In this document: piece by piece, positions 1 to 11,865 of the stretch
How the letters are laid out: the number at the start of each line of letters is the position of its first letter
Numbering within the stretch: position 1 is the first letter of the stretch
DNA from: Eucommia ulmoides
Taxonomy: Eukaryota; Streptophyta; Magnoliopsida; Garryales; Eucommiaceae
Direction: 5' to 3'
Assembly: GCA_016647705.1 (NCBI GenBank)
Contig: CM028330.1
Coordinates: forward strand, 28,166,649-28,230,648
Length of the DNA stretch: 64,000 nt
Program-made: the position numbers and the translations under genes
The notes under the pieces: generated by a model
Databases searched by the model: none
What the model was told of the DNA's origin: nothing
What the model saw: only the letters and a program-made list of their open reading frames with translations

Positions 1-717
1 TTGAGCATGTATAGCCTAGTTTCAATTGTATAAATGGCTATGTCCATATGCTAAATTTGGATTATCTTAGGGATGAATATTATTTATAAAAATGTCATTT
101 TGGTTGAGTTGTGTTTCTTTAATGATTGTTCTTCAATGTTTGAGTGTGTTTATTGTATTTTCATGAATATATGATAGTTTAGATATATCGAGAATACGGC
201 GTTTGACACTCAGAAGAGGTAACCCCGGATTCGGACTAAGATAAACACAACGCATGAAATTAATGACGTTGGGGCGACACTCACGTGACCTAGGGTCGTT
301 AAGACGTTGAGGGGGACTTTTTCGTTGACACGAAGTTGTGTTATATCCCCCATTTTACACTCGAGAGAGGTGGCAGAGGATTTTTAGATACTGAGATTGT
401 CAAATAGGTCGAACACCATTATTGTAAACTAAACGAAATCAAACGCGTTTAAGTAAATAAAGTTAATCCCTAGATAATCCATCCCCTAAACTATCTCGTA
501 TTAGTAATTAGTGTAGTTAAATTAGTATTTTAGTATTAGTATTTAATTTTACATTACATTTTTAGCGTCTAGAGAAAATTAGGTTATGACAATCGCGGTA
601 CTCGATAATAATCTCAATCAATCCCTGTGGATACGATACCCGACCAAAAGGTCCATTATATAAAACTTGATCCGTACGCTTGCGATGAAAGTGGCAACAC
701 TTAAATTGCAGCCAACA
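1..717 (+). repeat. 5' LTR of copy A (right part only)
   Basis: Matches the second half of the other Athila LTRs in the window: the GAGAATACGG...TTTGACACTC block, a G-box TCACGTGA at 281-288, the GGTCCATTAT block near 650 and the end GCCAACA at 711-717. The left half lies outside the window. Confidence 0.85.
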
Positions 718-890
718 AGTTTTTTGAACCGTTGTCGGGGATTGGTTGTTGTCATATTCAGTTTTCGGAAACATCCACCAAGTTTTTGGCTCTGTTGTCG
801 GGGATTGGTTTATCAAATACAGTTTTCGACGATCGCCACCAAGTTTTTGGTAACGATTGTCGAGGATTGTGTTTTAGATTATTGTTGATA
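718..890 (+). promoter_or_regulatory. Three tandem tRNA-Asp primer-binding-site copies
   Basis: The normal Athila primer site is TGGCGCCGTTGCCGGGGA, complementary to the 3' end of tRNA-Asp. Three degenerate versions follow the LTR at 724-741, 787-804 and about 848-866, each preceded by AAGTTTTT and about 61-63 bases apart. The first fits 14 of 18 bases and the second 15 of 18. Only the first sits at the expected distance from the LTR end. The extra copies look like local duplication of the LTR/leader junction. Confidence 0.75.
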
Positions 891-2628
891 TTGTGAGTAA
901 ATAACTTGATTTTAATTTAGGTATTTTATAGTGTATAATTTTTCTATGTAGTTTTGTTTTTGTTTTCCTGTAGGGTGCTTGAAGATATTAGATCGACAGG
1001 TAATCTTGCGTTTCTTTTATTGCAGCATCTAGCCAGTCTTGAGGGCATGTGTCAAGCTGAGGACATTAAACCATGTGCTACTTAGAAGGCAACCCAAGTC
1101 CTAAAATAAGTTAAATCCATCTCTGTCGATTTGGGATCCCTGACGGGTCATTTTAGACATTACCTATTTTAAGTTGGTGGTGATGTGTTAGTATGTTTAG
1201 TATGTGTTTATGTCTTTAGTTAAGTTTTATTCTTTTTATCGTGTGTATTCTTGTTTAGGATTAGATTGTTTAGTTTTGTTGTTGTTTTTTGCTGAGCTTT
1301 GACGTCATCTGGGCCTTTACCCGATGATGATTCTGTCCCCTGGTTGTTTTGAGGTCGAGCGTAAAGCACATTCATGTGTGTTCTATGTGCTTAACGTATC
1401 GTCTTAGTAAACGTTATTGTAGATCCTAAATGCACGAGCACGTAAACTCAATATAGCACTATCTAATTGATTTGAATCCGATTATCTATAAATCAATTTC
1501 ATGACAATAGGGATTCTAGAAATTGATTTGGGGAAAATTCGAGCCGAAATCCTAGGCGAGGTAGTTTAGGAGATATGATTTAGGCATTCATTTGATCGCT
1601 TGAGCCTTTTGAAGCCTACTAGGAAATATCATTATCCCTCGTTACCCTATCGAAGCTAAAATGCCATTTCAATTTTTGAACATGTATCAAATACCCTAAC
1701 CGACTGAACTTTTTCCAAACCTTTATCGCTAAATCGAAGGCACAATGTAAGTGAATCAAGTTAGCATTTCGCTACTTGATGTGAGCGGTTGGGTTTAGGG
1801 TGAACTTCTAAATTGGTTCGGTATTCGAGTACTCGCTTGTCGTGTATCATTCATATTTTTGCACAATCCTAAAATTGTTGAAATTCAAATGAGTTTGGGG
1901 GTGTGTTACTTAATCCTTTTTGCATACTCCTAAAATTTAAATATTGGAACGAGTTTGGGGGTGTGTTATGTGAAAAAGTAAAAAAGAAAAAAAGAAAAAA
2001 AAATACGTTTCTTTTTGACATGACAATTGAGTATGACGTTCTTAAACATATGTTTAGGGTTGTTTCTAATTAAACTATGGGGTTTCGAGTGTGAGAGTGC
2101 CAACGATGTGCCTTAGGTAACATTTAGTTAACGATGTTAACCCATTTTCTATTCAAATTTACCCTTGGCCATTTTCCCAAAACCGATCCAAGCCCTATTT
2201 ATCTTTTTGAACCTCCGAGCCCACATTAGGGGAGAATAGATCTCCAGTCAAGCGTATGGATTCCCTATACCTAAAAGGTTTTAGTCATGAACTACATTGA
2301 GAGCTAATACCATCTAATCAATGGATAGTTGTATATTTGAGTTTAATCACACACACACTTAAACATGATCTAGAATAACGCATACTATTTTTGAACGTTG
2401 AAATTCTAGAACACCATATGGTGTGATTTATACTTGAACTTGATAGGATTGGGGGCCATTGAGGAAAAATCTTTCGGCCGGTAGATGATAATCAAAACTT
2501 GTACATTTTTGTTTTTAGTATTTTTTTTTTCATTTTTAGTTACCAATTTCATAATTAGTATTTATATTTTCTTGTTTTGTGTGGATGTTTTGCTTGAGGA
2601 CTAGCAAAATTTCGAGTTTGGGAGTATT
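891..2628 (+). other. Non-coding internal region of copy A
   Basis: Leader up to about 1010, then a direct join to 3'UTR sequence. The stretch from about 1040 (GAGGACATTAAACC...GGCAACCCAAG) corresponds to 46680-46725 in the third Athila element, where a gag remnant precedes it, so gag has been deleted here. No ORF of note. It holds the CCCGATGATGA and GTAGATCC landmarks shared with 46985-47103 and the AATTTGGGG/GTGTGTTA stretches found upstream of every 3' LTR here. A purine-rich primer for plus-strand DNA lies at 2615-2628. Confidence 0.8.
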
Positions 2629-4139
2629 TGATAGGTGTAAATTACCAATCTATTTTCAAATCGAATATTGTTAGTTTTCGAATACGTTTAGTATGTTTTT
2701 AGTACGTTTTAATATGTTTTTATTCTTTTCGTATTAAAACAGGTGTATGGGTGAAATGGTATGAAATCGAAGCGCAAACGATCAATTCGGACCAAAAACG
2801 GTCGGAGAACAGTGAAAAAACAAGCATAGAGGCAATATTCTGAAAGAAGCCCACCGCCGCGGTGTCTAAACCATCGCCGTGGTGGTGAAAATATAGAGAA
2901 GGGCTATATATGTTGTAAACTCATTTCCTAGGCGGTGAAACTGCAGAATGTCCCTAAAATCCACCGCCTTCTCCACCGCCGCGGCGAACATTAAATCGAC
3001 ATACCCACCGCTTAGGCGGTCAGCTCTGTACAGTTTAGATATTTTTTTTAGATATTTTGCCTATTTAAACCTTTCCTCTCCTCCTCTCTTCAGGTGGAAC
3101 CACCCCCCAACCCCTTAGTCTATATTTTAGGGTGAGTTTGAGAGATTTTTTAGGGAAAGCTCTCAATCTGAGGTACAAGGTGAAGGAGGAAGCTATCAAT
3201 CAACAGTTTTAGCACCAAATCTTCGGATATCGGCTAAGTCGTTCGTTTATTCTCTTTGTTTTCTTCATTTTGGTAGTTGTTGGGCATGTTTACGCCATTT
3301 TACATTATATACATGGTTATGGCCATTGGATAAACATAGGTTGTTTAGGAATTATTAATAAATTTATGTTTTGTTTGCAGATGTTCTTCGTTATTTTGAT
3401 TGTATATGCCATATTGTTTGTTTATCATGCCTAGAATGATGTTGTGAGAATACGGGGTTTGACAAATCCCGGATTCGGATTAGAATAAATGAATGCCACG
3501 ATTCAATAACCCGTGAGGGAGTTGGATTGTAGACAATCGATGATGTTGGGGCAAGACTCATGTGACCTAGGGTTGTTAAGACATTGCGGGGGACTTCTTC
3601 ATTGACTTGAGGTTATGTATTCCCCCTGTCTTACACTTGAGAGAGGTGGCGGTGAAGTTTTAGAACTGAGATTGTTGATAGGGCAAACACAATGCGACAA
3701 TCCAATAACCCGAGAGGAAGTTGGATTGTATGCAATCAATGACATTGGGGCGAGACTCACGTGGCCTAAGGTAATTGAGGAGGACTTCTTCATTGACAAG
3801 AAGTCATGTATTCTCCCGTCTTACACTTGAGAGAGGTGACGGAGGAGTTAACGAACTAGATTGTCAGATAAGTCGAATGTCGTTAACATAAACTAAAACG
3901 AGACCGAACACGTATTCGTAAATAAAACTAATCCCTAGACAATCTATTCTCTCAAAACTATCTCAATATAGTATTAGTATAGTTAAATTAGTATTTTAGT
4001 ATTAGTATTAAATTATAAATACCATTTTAGCGCCTAGATAAAGTTAGGTTATGATAATCACGGTACTCGATAGTAATCTCAACCAATCCCTGTGGATATA
4101 ATACTCGACCGAAAGGTCCATTATACTGAAACTTGATCC
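2629..4139 (+). repeat. 3' LTR of copy A, truncated at its end
   Basis: Starts TGATAGGTGTAAATTACC. In order it holds GC-rich palindromes (2850-3020), two evening-element motifs and a TATTTAA box (3037-3068), and the GAGAATACGG block at 3447. A segment with the G-box and hairpin occurs twice in tandem (about 3468-3665 and 3665-3850), then comes the GGTCCATTAT block near 4115. It breaks off after ACTTGATCC at 4139, where the sequence turns into an LTR of opposite orientation. Confidence 0.85.
3037..3068 (-). promoter_or_regulatory. Paired evening elements next to a TATA box
   Basis: AAAATATCT reads on the minus strand at 3037-3045 and 3050-3058, starts 13 bases apart, followed by TATTTAA at 3062-3068. 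AAAATATCT is the evening element bound by the clock MYB proteins CCA1, LHY and RVE. The position fits the U3 promoter of the LTR. Confidence 0.6.
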
Positions 4140-5142
4140 ATTATCCACAGGGATTGGTTGAGATTATTATCGAGTACCGCGATTGTCATAACCTAACTTT
4201 ATCCAGGCACTAAAAATGGAATACAAAATTAAATACTAATACTAAGACGAGAGATGTAATGCAACTTTGTGTCAACGAAGAAGTCCCCCTCAATGTCCTA
4301 ATGACCCTAGGTTGCGTGAGTCTTGCCCCAACGTCATTGATTGCACACGAAATCTCAGTTCGTAAACTCCCCCGTCACCTCTCCCGAGTATAAGACAGGG
4401 GATATAACACGACTTCATGTCAACGAATAAGTCCACCTCAACGTCTTAATGACTCCAGGTCACGTGAGTCTCGCCCCAACGTCATTGATTTCAAGCGTTG
4501 TGTTTACCCTAGTCCGAATGCGGGGTTACCTCTTCCGAGCGTCAAATCCTGTATTCTCGATATATCTAAACTAGGATATAATCATGAAAATACAATAAAC
4601 ACACTCAAATATTGAAGAACAATCATTAAAGAAACACAACTCAACCAAAATGACATTTTTATGAATAATATTCATCCCTAAGATAATCCAAATTTAGCCT
4701 ATGGCCATAGCCGTTTATACAATTGAAACTAGGCTAAACATGCTCAAACATATATTGAAGATAAGAAATAAAAGGAAAAACGAATGAACTTAGCCGATAT
4801 CCGAAGATTAGCCTTAAAACCGTCCACTGATCGATTCTTCTTCTCTGCGTGTTAATCTTCTCCTTCGGATATGTTTGAGCACTCTCCAAACTCTTTTTTT
4901 CTTCTAAACTAAGCCCTAAGGGCTGTAATGGCCAGAGAGAGGCAAGAGGTGAGGAGAGGAGAGGATATTTATCCGAAAAATATCTAAACAAAATATCTAA
5001 ATTGTGCAAAGGTCACCGCCGTGGTAGTGGGTATGTCGGTTCACTCTTTGCCTAGGCGGTGGGGAAGGTGGTGGACTTGGTGACATCCTGCATTGTCACC
5101 ACTGCGGCGGTGGATCTCAGTATCGCTGCGATGGACGTTCAG
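4140..5142 (-). repeat. 3' LTR of copy B, distal piece
   Basis: Reverse-oriented Athila LTR from the ATCCACAGGG block to the palindrome region. It carries the duplicated G-box/hairpin segment (about 4255-4400 and 4400-4500). It continues at 6604 after the inserted solo LTR: the interrupted text GTTCAG/CAAGAATTGG matches other LTRs such as 50573-50580. Confidence 0.8.
4977..4998 (+). promoter_or_regulatory. Paired evening elements in a minus-strand LTR
   Basis: Exact AAAATATCT at 4977-4985 and 4990-4998, 13 bases start to start, in the U3 promoter position of this LTR. Confidence 0.6.
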
Positions 5143-5387
5143 TGATAGGTGTAAATTACCTATATATTTTCAAATCGAAATTGTTAGTTTTCGAGTATGT
5201 TTAGTATATTGTTATTAAGTTTTAATATGTTTTTATTCTTTTTGTATTAAAATAGGTGTATTAGTGAAAATGTATGAAATCGGACTGCAAATGATCAATT
5301 CAGATAAAAAACGGTCGGAGAACAATGGAAAAACAAGTAAAGAGGCAACATTCTAAAAATAGCAGTCCACCGCCTAAGCGTCCAGAC

Positions 5388-5403
5388 CACCGCCTAGGCG
5401 GTG
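5388..5403. promoter_or_regulatory. Perfect 16-base palindrome, CTAG core
   Basis: CACCGCCTAGGCGGTG, its own reverse complement, in the U3 part of the solo LTR. Partial or mutated relatives lie at 5368-5380 and about 5500-5515. It belongs to the palindrome arrays found in all the Athila LTRs here. Confidence 0.7.
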
Positions 5404-5581
5404 AAAATGCACAGTGCACCAATTCTTGCGGAACGTCCACTGCCGTGACACTAAGATGCACCACCGCAGCGGTGACAATGCAGGTTGTCACCAAGTCCAC
5501 CGCCTAGGCAAACATTAAACCGATATACTCACCACCATGGCGGTGAATCCCACCACTGCGATTGTCCGCTTTGCATAATTT

Positions 5582-5616
5582 AGATATTTTATTAGATATT
5601 TTGAGCCCTATTTAAA
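5582..5616 (-). promoter_or_regulatory. Paired evening elements plus TATA box
   Basis: AGATATTTT (reverse of the evening element) at 5582-5590 and 5594-5602, 12 bases apart, followed by TATTTAAA at 5609-5616. Confidence 0.6.
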
Positions 5617-6603
5617 CCCTCCCCCTCTCTCCTCTCTAAACGCCCCGGCCATAGGAGACCCCTTAGGGTTCCTATGATTTTCAGAGTGTTTTTAGGGGAG
5701 CTCAAGCAAATCCAAAGGAGAAGAACACAAAGCAACGAAGGAGAAGTGATCTTGGAACGCTCTTAATGACAAATCTTCGGATTATGGCTAGTTTCTTTCG
5801 TTTCTTTCTTCATCTCTTATCTTAGGATTATTGTTTGAGCATGTTTAGCTCGTTTTACATTGTATAAACGGTTAGGGACATGAGCTAAACATGGATTGTC
5901 TTAGGGATTATCATATTATTTATAATATTGTGTTTTGATTGAGTTTTTATTTCGTTTATGGTTGTTCCTTATAATTTCGATTGTGTTGTCGTGTTTCCTA
6001 TGATTATATGCTAGTTTAGATATATTGAGAATTTGGGATTTGACACTCGGGAGAGGTAACCCCAGATTCAAACTAGGGTAAACAAAACACGACAATGTAA
6101 CGACCCAGGAGGGTATTAGAAAGTGTGCAATTGATGACGTTGGGGCGAGACTCACGTGACCTAAAGTCGTTAAGACGTTGAAGGGGACTTCAGCGTTGAC
6201 ACGAAGTCATGTATTCCCCCATCTTACACTCAGGAAAGGTGGCGAGGGAGTTTACGAATCGAGATTGTCATATATGCCGAACGCCGTTAATGTTAACTAA
6301 AACAAAATCAAACACATTTAAGTAAATAAAGTTAATCCCTAGGTAACTTACTCCCCTAAACAATTTCAATATAGTATTTATAGTATAGTTAACTTAATTA
6401 GTATTTTAGTTTAGTATTAATAATAATAATTAAATACCATTTTTATCGCCTAGATAAAATTAGGTTATGATAATCGCAAAAATCGATAGTAATCTAAACC
6501 AATCCATGTGGATACGATACCCGACCGAAAGGTCCATTATACTAAAACTTGACTCGTACACTTGTGAGTGAAAGTAGCGGTGTATTCATGCACTACCATT
6601 TAG

Positions 6604-6889
6604 CAAGAATTGGTGCACTCTGCATTTTCACCACCTAGGCGGTGATCTGGACACCTAGGCGGTGGGCTGCTGTTTTTAGAATCTTGCCTCCTTACTTGTT
6701 TTTCTACTGTTCTCCGACTATTTTTGGTCTGAATTGATCGTTTGCGCTCCGATTTCATACCTTTTCACCCATACACCAGTTTTAATACAAAAAGAATAAA
6801 AATATATTAAAACTTAACATAAACGTATTAAATGTGCTCGAAAACTAATAATTTCGGTTTGAAAATATATAGGAAATTTACACCTATCA
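6604..6889 (-). repeat. 3' LTR of copy B, proximal piece
   Basis: The first 290 or so bases of the minus-strand LTR, ending CACCTATCA at 6889. The neighbouring AATACCCCCAAACTC (6890-6904) is the polypurine tract in reverse. Confidence 0.85.
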
Positions 6890-8809
6890 AATACCCCCAA
6901 ACTCATAATTTTACTAGTCCTCGAGCAAAACACCCACACAATACAAGAAAATATAATACTAATTATGAAATTGATAACTAAAAATGGAAAAAAAAAAAAA
7001 AAAAAACACTAAAAACAAAAATGTGCAAGTTTTGATTATCATCTACCGGCCAAACGATTTTCCCTCCCCCCAATCCTATCAAGTTCAAGTATAAATCACA
7101 CCATGTGGTGTTCTAGAATTTTAACATTCAAAAATAGTAAGCTCCATTCTAGATCATGTTTAAGTGTGTGTGTGATTAACCTCAAATATACAACTATCCA
7201 TTGATTAGATAGGATTACCCTTCAATATAGTTCATGACTAAAACATTTTAGGTATAGGAAATCCATACACTTGACCCGGGATCTATTCTCCACTAATGTA
7301 GGCTCGGAGGTTCAAAGAGATCAATAGGGCATGGATCGGCTTTGGGAAAATGGCGGCCAAGGGTAAATTTGAATAGAAAATTGGTTAACGTCGTTAACTT
7401 AACGTTACCCAAAGCACATCGCTAGCACTCTCCCACTCGAAACCCCATAATTTAATTAGAAACAACCTTGAACATACGTTTAATAACATCGTACTCAATT
7501 GTCATGTCATAAAGAAACGTAGTTTTTTTTCTTTTTCACATAACACACCCCCAAACTCGTTCGAATATTTAAATTTTAGGAGTGTGCAAAAAGGATTAAG
7601 TAACACACCCCCAAACCATTCGAATTTCTATAATTTTAGGAGTATGCAAAAATATGAACGACATACGACAAGCGAGTACTCGAATACCGAACCAATTTAG
7701 AAGTTTGCGCTAAACCCAACCGCTCACATCAAGTAGCGAAATGCTAACTTGATTCACTCACGTTGTGCCTTCGATTTAGCGATAAAGGTTTGGAAAAAGT
7801 TCAGTTGGCTAGGGTATTTGATAAATTTTCAGAAATTGAAATGGCATTTTAGCTTCGACAGGGTAACGAGGGATAATAATAATGCATGGTAGGCTTCAAA
7901 AGGCTCAAGCGATCAAATGAATGCCTAAATCATATCTCCTAAACTACCTCGCCTAGGATTTCGGCTCAAATTTCCCCCAAATCAATTTCTAGAATCCCTA
8001 TTGTCATGAAATTGATTTACAGATAATCGGATTCAAATCAATTAGATAGTACTATATTGAGTTTACATGCTCTTGCATTTAGGATCTACAATAATGTTTA
8101 CTAAGACGATACGTTAAGCACATAAAACAAAGAGGAATGAGATTTACGCTCGACCTCAAAACAACCAGGGGACAGAATCATCATCGAGTAAAGACCCAGA
8201 TGATGTAACTCAGTACAAAAAAATAACTAAACTAAACAATCTAAACCTAAACAAGCATGCACGCGATAAAAATAGTAAAACTTAACTAAAAACATAAACA
8301 TATACTAACACAAACTAACACATCACCACCAACTAAAAATAGGTGATGTCCAAAACAACTCATCAGCAATCCCAATGACAGTATATAGCATGATATTGAA
8401 GACGAGGGTTTAGAACACAAACCTGGGAGGCAAGAGAATCTCGCCTTCGTTTCAAATCGACAGAGATGGATTTAACTTATTTTAGAACTTAGGTTGTCTC
8501 TCAAGAAGCACGTGGCTTAATGTCCTCAGCCCAACACATTCCCTCAATACTAACAAGATGTTGTAATGAAAGAAACGCAAGAGTACCGGTTGATCTAACA
8601 TCTTCAAGCACCCTACAGGAAAACAAAAATAAAACTACAAAAAAAAAAATTATAAACACTAAAAAATGCCTAAATTAAAATCAAGTTATTTACTTACAAT
8701 ATCAACAATAATCTAAAACATAATCCCCAACAATCGTTACCAAAAACTTGGTGGCGATTGCCGAAAACTATATTTGACAAACCAATCCCTGGTAACGACG
8801 GCAAAAACT
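6890..8809 (-). other. Non-coding internal region of copy B
   Basis: Reverse-oriented 3'UTR and leader, colinear with 718-2628. Two degenerate tRNA-Asp primer-site copies lie at about 8786-8804 and 8723-8741, so the primer-site duplication seen in copy A is present here too. No coding region is visible. Confidence 0.8.
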
Positions 8810-10397
8810 TGGTGGCCACAATTTAAGCGTTGTCACTTTTACCACAAGCGTACAGATCAAGTTTTAGTATAATAGACCTTTCGGTCAGGTATCGTATCCA
8901 CAGAGATTGGTTCATATTACTATCGAGTACCGCGATTGTCATAACCTAACTTTATCTAGGCAATAAAATGGTATTTATAATTTAATACTAATATTAAAAT
9001 ACTAATTTAACTGTAGTAATACTATATTGAGATAGTTTTGAGATAATAGATTGTCTAGGGATTAGTTTCGTTTATAAATACGTGTTCGGTCTCGTTTTAG
9101 TTTATGTTAACGGCGTTCGACTTATCCAACAATCTCAGTTCGTAAAATCCTCTGCCACCTCTCCCGAGTGTAAGATGGGGGAATACGCGACTTTGTGTCA
9201 ACAAAGAAGTCCCCCTCAATGTCTTGACGACCCTAGGCCACGTGAGTCTTGCCCTAACGTCATTGATTGTACACAATCCAACTCTCTCCCGGGTTATTGG
9301 ATTGCTACGTTGTGTTTACCCTATCGACAATCGCAATTCTAAAACTCCACCGCCACCTATCTCGAGTGTAAGATTGGGGAATACATGACTTTGAGTCAAT
9401 AAAGAAGTCCCCCTCAACATCTTAATGACCCTAGGTCACGTGAGTCTTGCCCCAATGTCATCGATTGTCCACAATCCAACTCTATAACGGGTTATTGGAT
9501 CGTGGCATTCATTTATTCTAGTCCGAATCCAAGATTTGTCAAACCCTGTATTCTCATAACATCATTCTAGGCATGATAAACAAATAATACAGTATACACA
9601 ATCAAAATAACGAAGAACGTCCGTAAACGAAACATAAACTCAACTAAACAACGTATTCATAAATTTATTAATAATCCCTAAACAAACTATGTTTAACCAA
9701 TGGCCATAACCATGTATATAATGTAAAATGGCGTAAACATGCCCAACAACTACCAAAATAAAGAAAACAAAGAAAAGAAATGAATGACTTGGCCGATATC
9801 CGAAGATTTGGTGCTACAACCGTTGATCGATTACTTCCTCATTCATCTTCTACCTCGGGTTGAGAGCTCTCTCTCAAAAATCTCTCAAACTCACCCTAAA
9901 ATATAGCCTAAGGGGTTGGGGGGTGATTCCACCAGAATACAGAAGGATAGGAAAGATTTAAATAGGAAAAATATCTAAAACAATATCTAAACTGTGCAGA
10001 GCTGACTGCCTAGGCAGTGGGTATGTCGATTTAATGTTCGTCGTGGCGGTGGAGAAGGTAGTGGATTTCGAGGACATCCTGTAGTTCCACCACCTAGGTG
10101 GTGAAACCCACTGCCTAAGCAGTGAGTTTATAGCATCAATAGCCCTTCTTTGCATTTTCATCGCCGCGACGGTGGGCTTTTTTCAGAATATTGCCTCCTT
10201 GCTTGTTTTTCCACCATTCTCCGACCGTTTTTTGTTCGAATTGATCGTTTGTACTCTGATTTCATACTTTTTCACCTGTACACCTGTTTTAATACAAAAA
10301 GAATAAAAACATATTAAAACATACTAAAAACATACTAAACGTACTCGAAAACTAAGAATATTCGGTTTGGAAATAGATAGGTAATTTACACCTATCC
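8810..10397 (-). repeat. 5' LTR of copy B
   Basis: Full-length reverse LTR of 1588 bases beginning TGGTGGCCAC. It is longer than the solo LTR because the G-box/hairpin segment is duplicated (about 9120-9330 and 9340-9500). One exact evening element lies at 9968-9976 with a decayed second one beside it, and palindrome remains at 10000-10170. Confidence 0.85.
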
Positions 10398-11853
10398 GAT
10401 AGCTACTTAGAGAAGACCATTTCCCCTAATTAGGGTGTTCTTGAGGTTCTTGGAGAAATATCTCAAGATATCGACAGTGATTGATTGAGTTCCAACAAAA
10501 AAGATCAAGAAGGAAAATAAGGTTATTGTTTGGAGAAAGAACACTCCCCTAAACTAGGTATGTGCCTTGAGATTGTTTGATCTTGTCTTAAATTTCATAT
10601 ACTATTCTTGTAAATATCATAATCATGTAGTTTATACACTTCAATTTCAAGTATATAACACACATAATCCATAATAAACCAAATAACACTTAATTCATGC
10701 TATAATAACCAACCTACATCCAAATCATTCCAAACTATCTCAAAAACATCAAGAGCATCTGGGAACACATTAAGAACATTTGAGGACCCAAATCATACGA
10801 GAACATGTTAAGAACATGTGAGGATTCAAAGATAACATCTTTCATACCATGAGTTGGGCATAGTCTCTAAAAATCCGGGATAAAGGGAGGGCATCTATAA
10901 CTTCGAGGATATGGGTGGTTCTTCTTTAGAAACCTTAGTGTTTTTCTTAGTTACGATTAGGGCTGGCATAAATATATGGTATTTATTTTCAACATCAACT
11001 AACATACTCATAGACTATCACTAACTAACAAAAAAAAAATAGTTTGGTTAAGGTGTTCATAACAAAATCAAAGAGGTCATGCCCATTTCATGTTTTAATT
11101 CATGTTGTTCACAACTAATAATCATTTAAATTCAATTAAAACCAACCTATCTTTCAACTTAACATAAATGAATTACGTGATGACCTAATCTTTGGTTACC
11201 CCCCAAAGTATGTAGGCAAACCATGTAAGGGTTCGGTCACCTTTATTGAAATACATCATATCCTTTAACCTAACACAAATGAAGTACGCGAAGACTTGAT
11301 TCTCACTAATACAAGATACGTTGGCAACCCACGTGCGAGTTCGGTTACATATCCGAATAATTTAGTCTCAGTTTGCATTTCATATAGCTTGCATATTTAT
11401 ATTCTTGTCTCTCATAAACTGCTATTGGGTTGTCGCTACATAGAATAGTATCGTATAGTAAAGTATTTACTGTTTTCATTAAGTAAAAAACATACAAAAA
11501 TATTTTCATTTCAAATTTTAGTTTCATAATAGATAACCTTTACTACTTACATCATGATAACATACATAAAAAAGGAAAAACTTTAAAAAAAAAAAAAAAG
11601 GAATTTTTTTGTTTAATAAAATCAAAGAAAGTTACTCAGGAAATGTTTACCAATGAATATTCATTTAGACTAAGGTACCGTTTACGAACGGGTGTCTTGG
11701 GGTGCATAAAATCTTCCACGAGCATAACCGAGCCCCAAACTTTAAGAATATCTCTGGTACATAGACCTAATGAAGTTAAAACATGGGTCATTTCAAAGTA
11801 AAATGAATTTCTAAACTTCCCGGTGACCTAGCACACAATTTAACCCTATGCTA
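10398..11853 (+). repeat. 5' LTR of the Tat/Ogre-like element (right part)
   Basis: AT-rich; the left end is lost at the junction with Athila copy B. Two copies of the GAATTACGTGATGACCTAATC...GTATGTAGGCAAACC type unit lie at 11165-11250 and 11270-11350. The same unit is amplified at 20195-21480. No gene is visible. Confidence 0.55.
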
Positions 11854-11865
11854 GGTGGGGACTCC
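11854..11865 (+). promoter_or_regulatory. Probable primer-binding site (tRNA-Arg type)
   Basis: GGTGGGGACTCC differs by one base from GGTGGCGACTCC, the primer site seen in Tat/Ogre elements, and directly follows LTR-like sequence. Confidence 0.5.

Larger units (their letters stand above)
1..4139 (+). mobile_element. Short non-autonomous Athila-type LTR element, copy A
   Basis: A Ty3/gypsy Athila-type element running left to right: the 3' part of a 5' LTR (cut by the window edge), a non-coding internal region of 1911 bases, and a 3' LTR that lacks roughly its last 35 bases. It has no gag, protease or pol. The tRNA-Asp-type primer site after the left LTR and the purine-rich GTTTGGGAGTATT before the right LTR place it in the Athila lineage. 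Its internal region is colinear with the minus-strand copy at 4140-10397, including the same missing coding block, so both descend from one deleted ancestor that was mobilised in trans. It ends at an inverted junction near 4140 instead of at a normal LTR end. Confidence 0.85.
5143..6598 (+). repeat. Solo Athila LTR with target duplication
   Basis: A complete LTR of 1456 bases from TGATAGGTG to CACTACCA, with no internal region on either side. It interrupts the 3' LTR of copy B. The flanks are TTCAG (5138-5142) and TTTAG (6599-6603), a 5-base target duplication with one C/T difference. Solo LTRs form by recombination between the two LTRs of one element, so a full element once sat here. Short reading frames across its palindromes are not genes. 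Confidence 0.9.
4140..10397 (-). mobile_element. Short non-autonomous Athila-type LTR element, copy B
   Basis: Minus-strand counterpart of copy A: 5' LTR 8810-10397, internal region 6890-8809 (1920 bases), 3' LTR in two pieces (6604-6889 and 4140-5142) split by a solo LTR. No gag or pol. The internal deletion is the same as in copy A. The 3' LTR lacks its last 150 or so bases and joins the truncated 3' LTR of copy A at about 4140, making a large imperfect inverted repeat. The right end reads CCTATCC where CCTATCA is expected; a target duplication cannot be shown. Confidence 0.8.

Noticed and set aside
562..888. Two overlapping opposite-strand frames at the left edge
   Set aside because: They lie on the LTR end and the repeated primer sites; the open frame is a by-product of the repeat.
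5300..5507. Opposite-strand frames over the solo LTR palindromes
   Set aside because: GC-rich palindromes are stop-poor on both strands; no domain, no conservation between LTRs.
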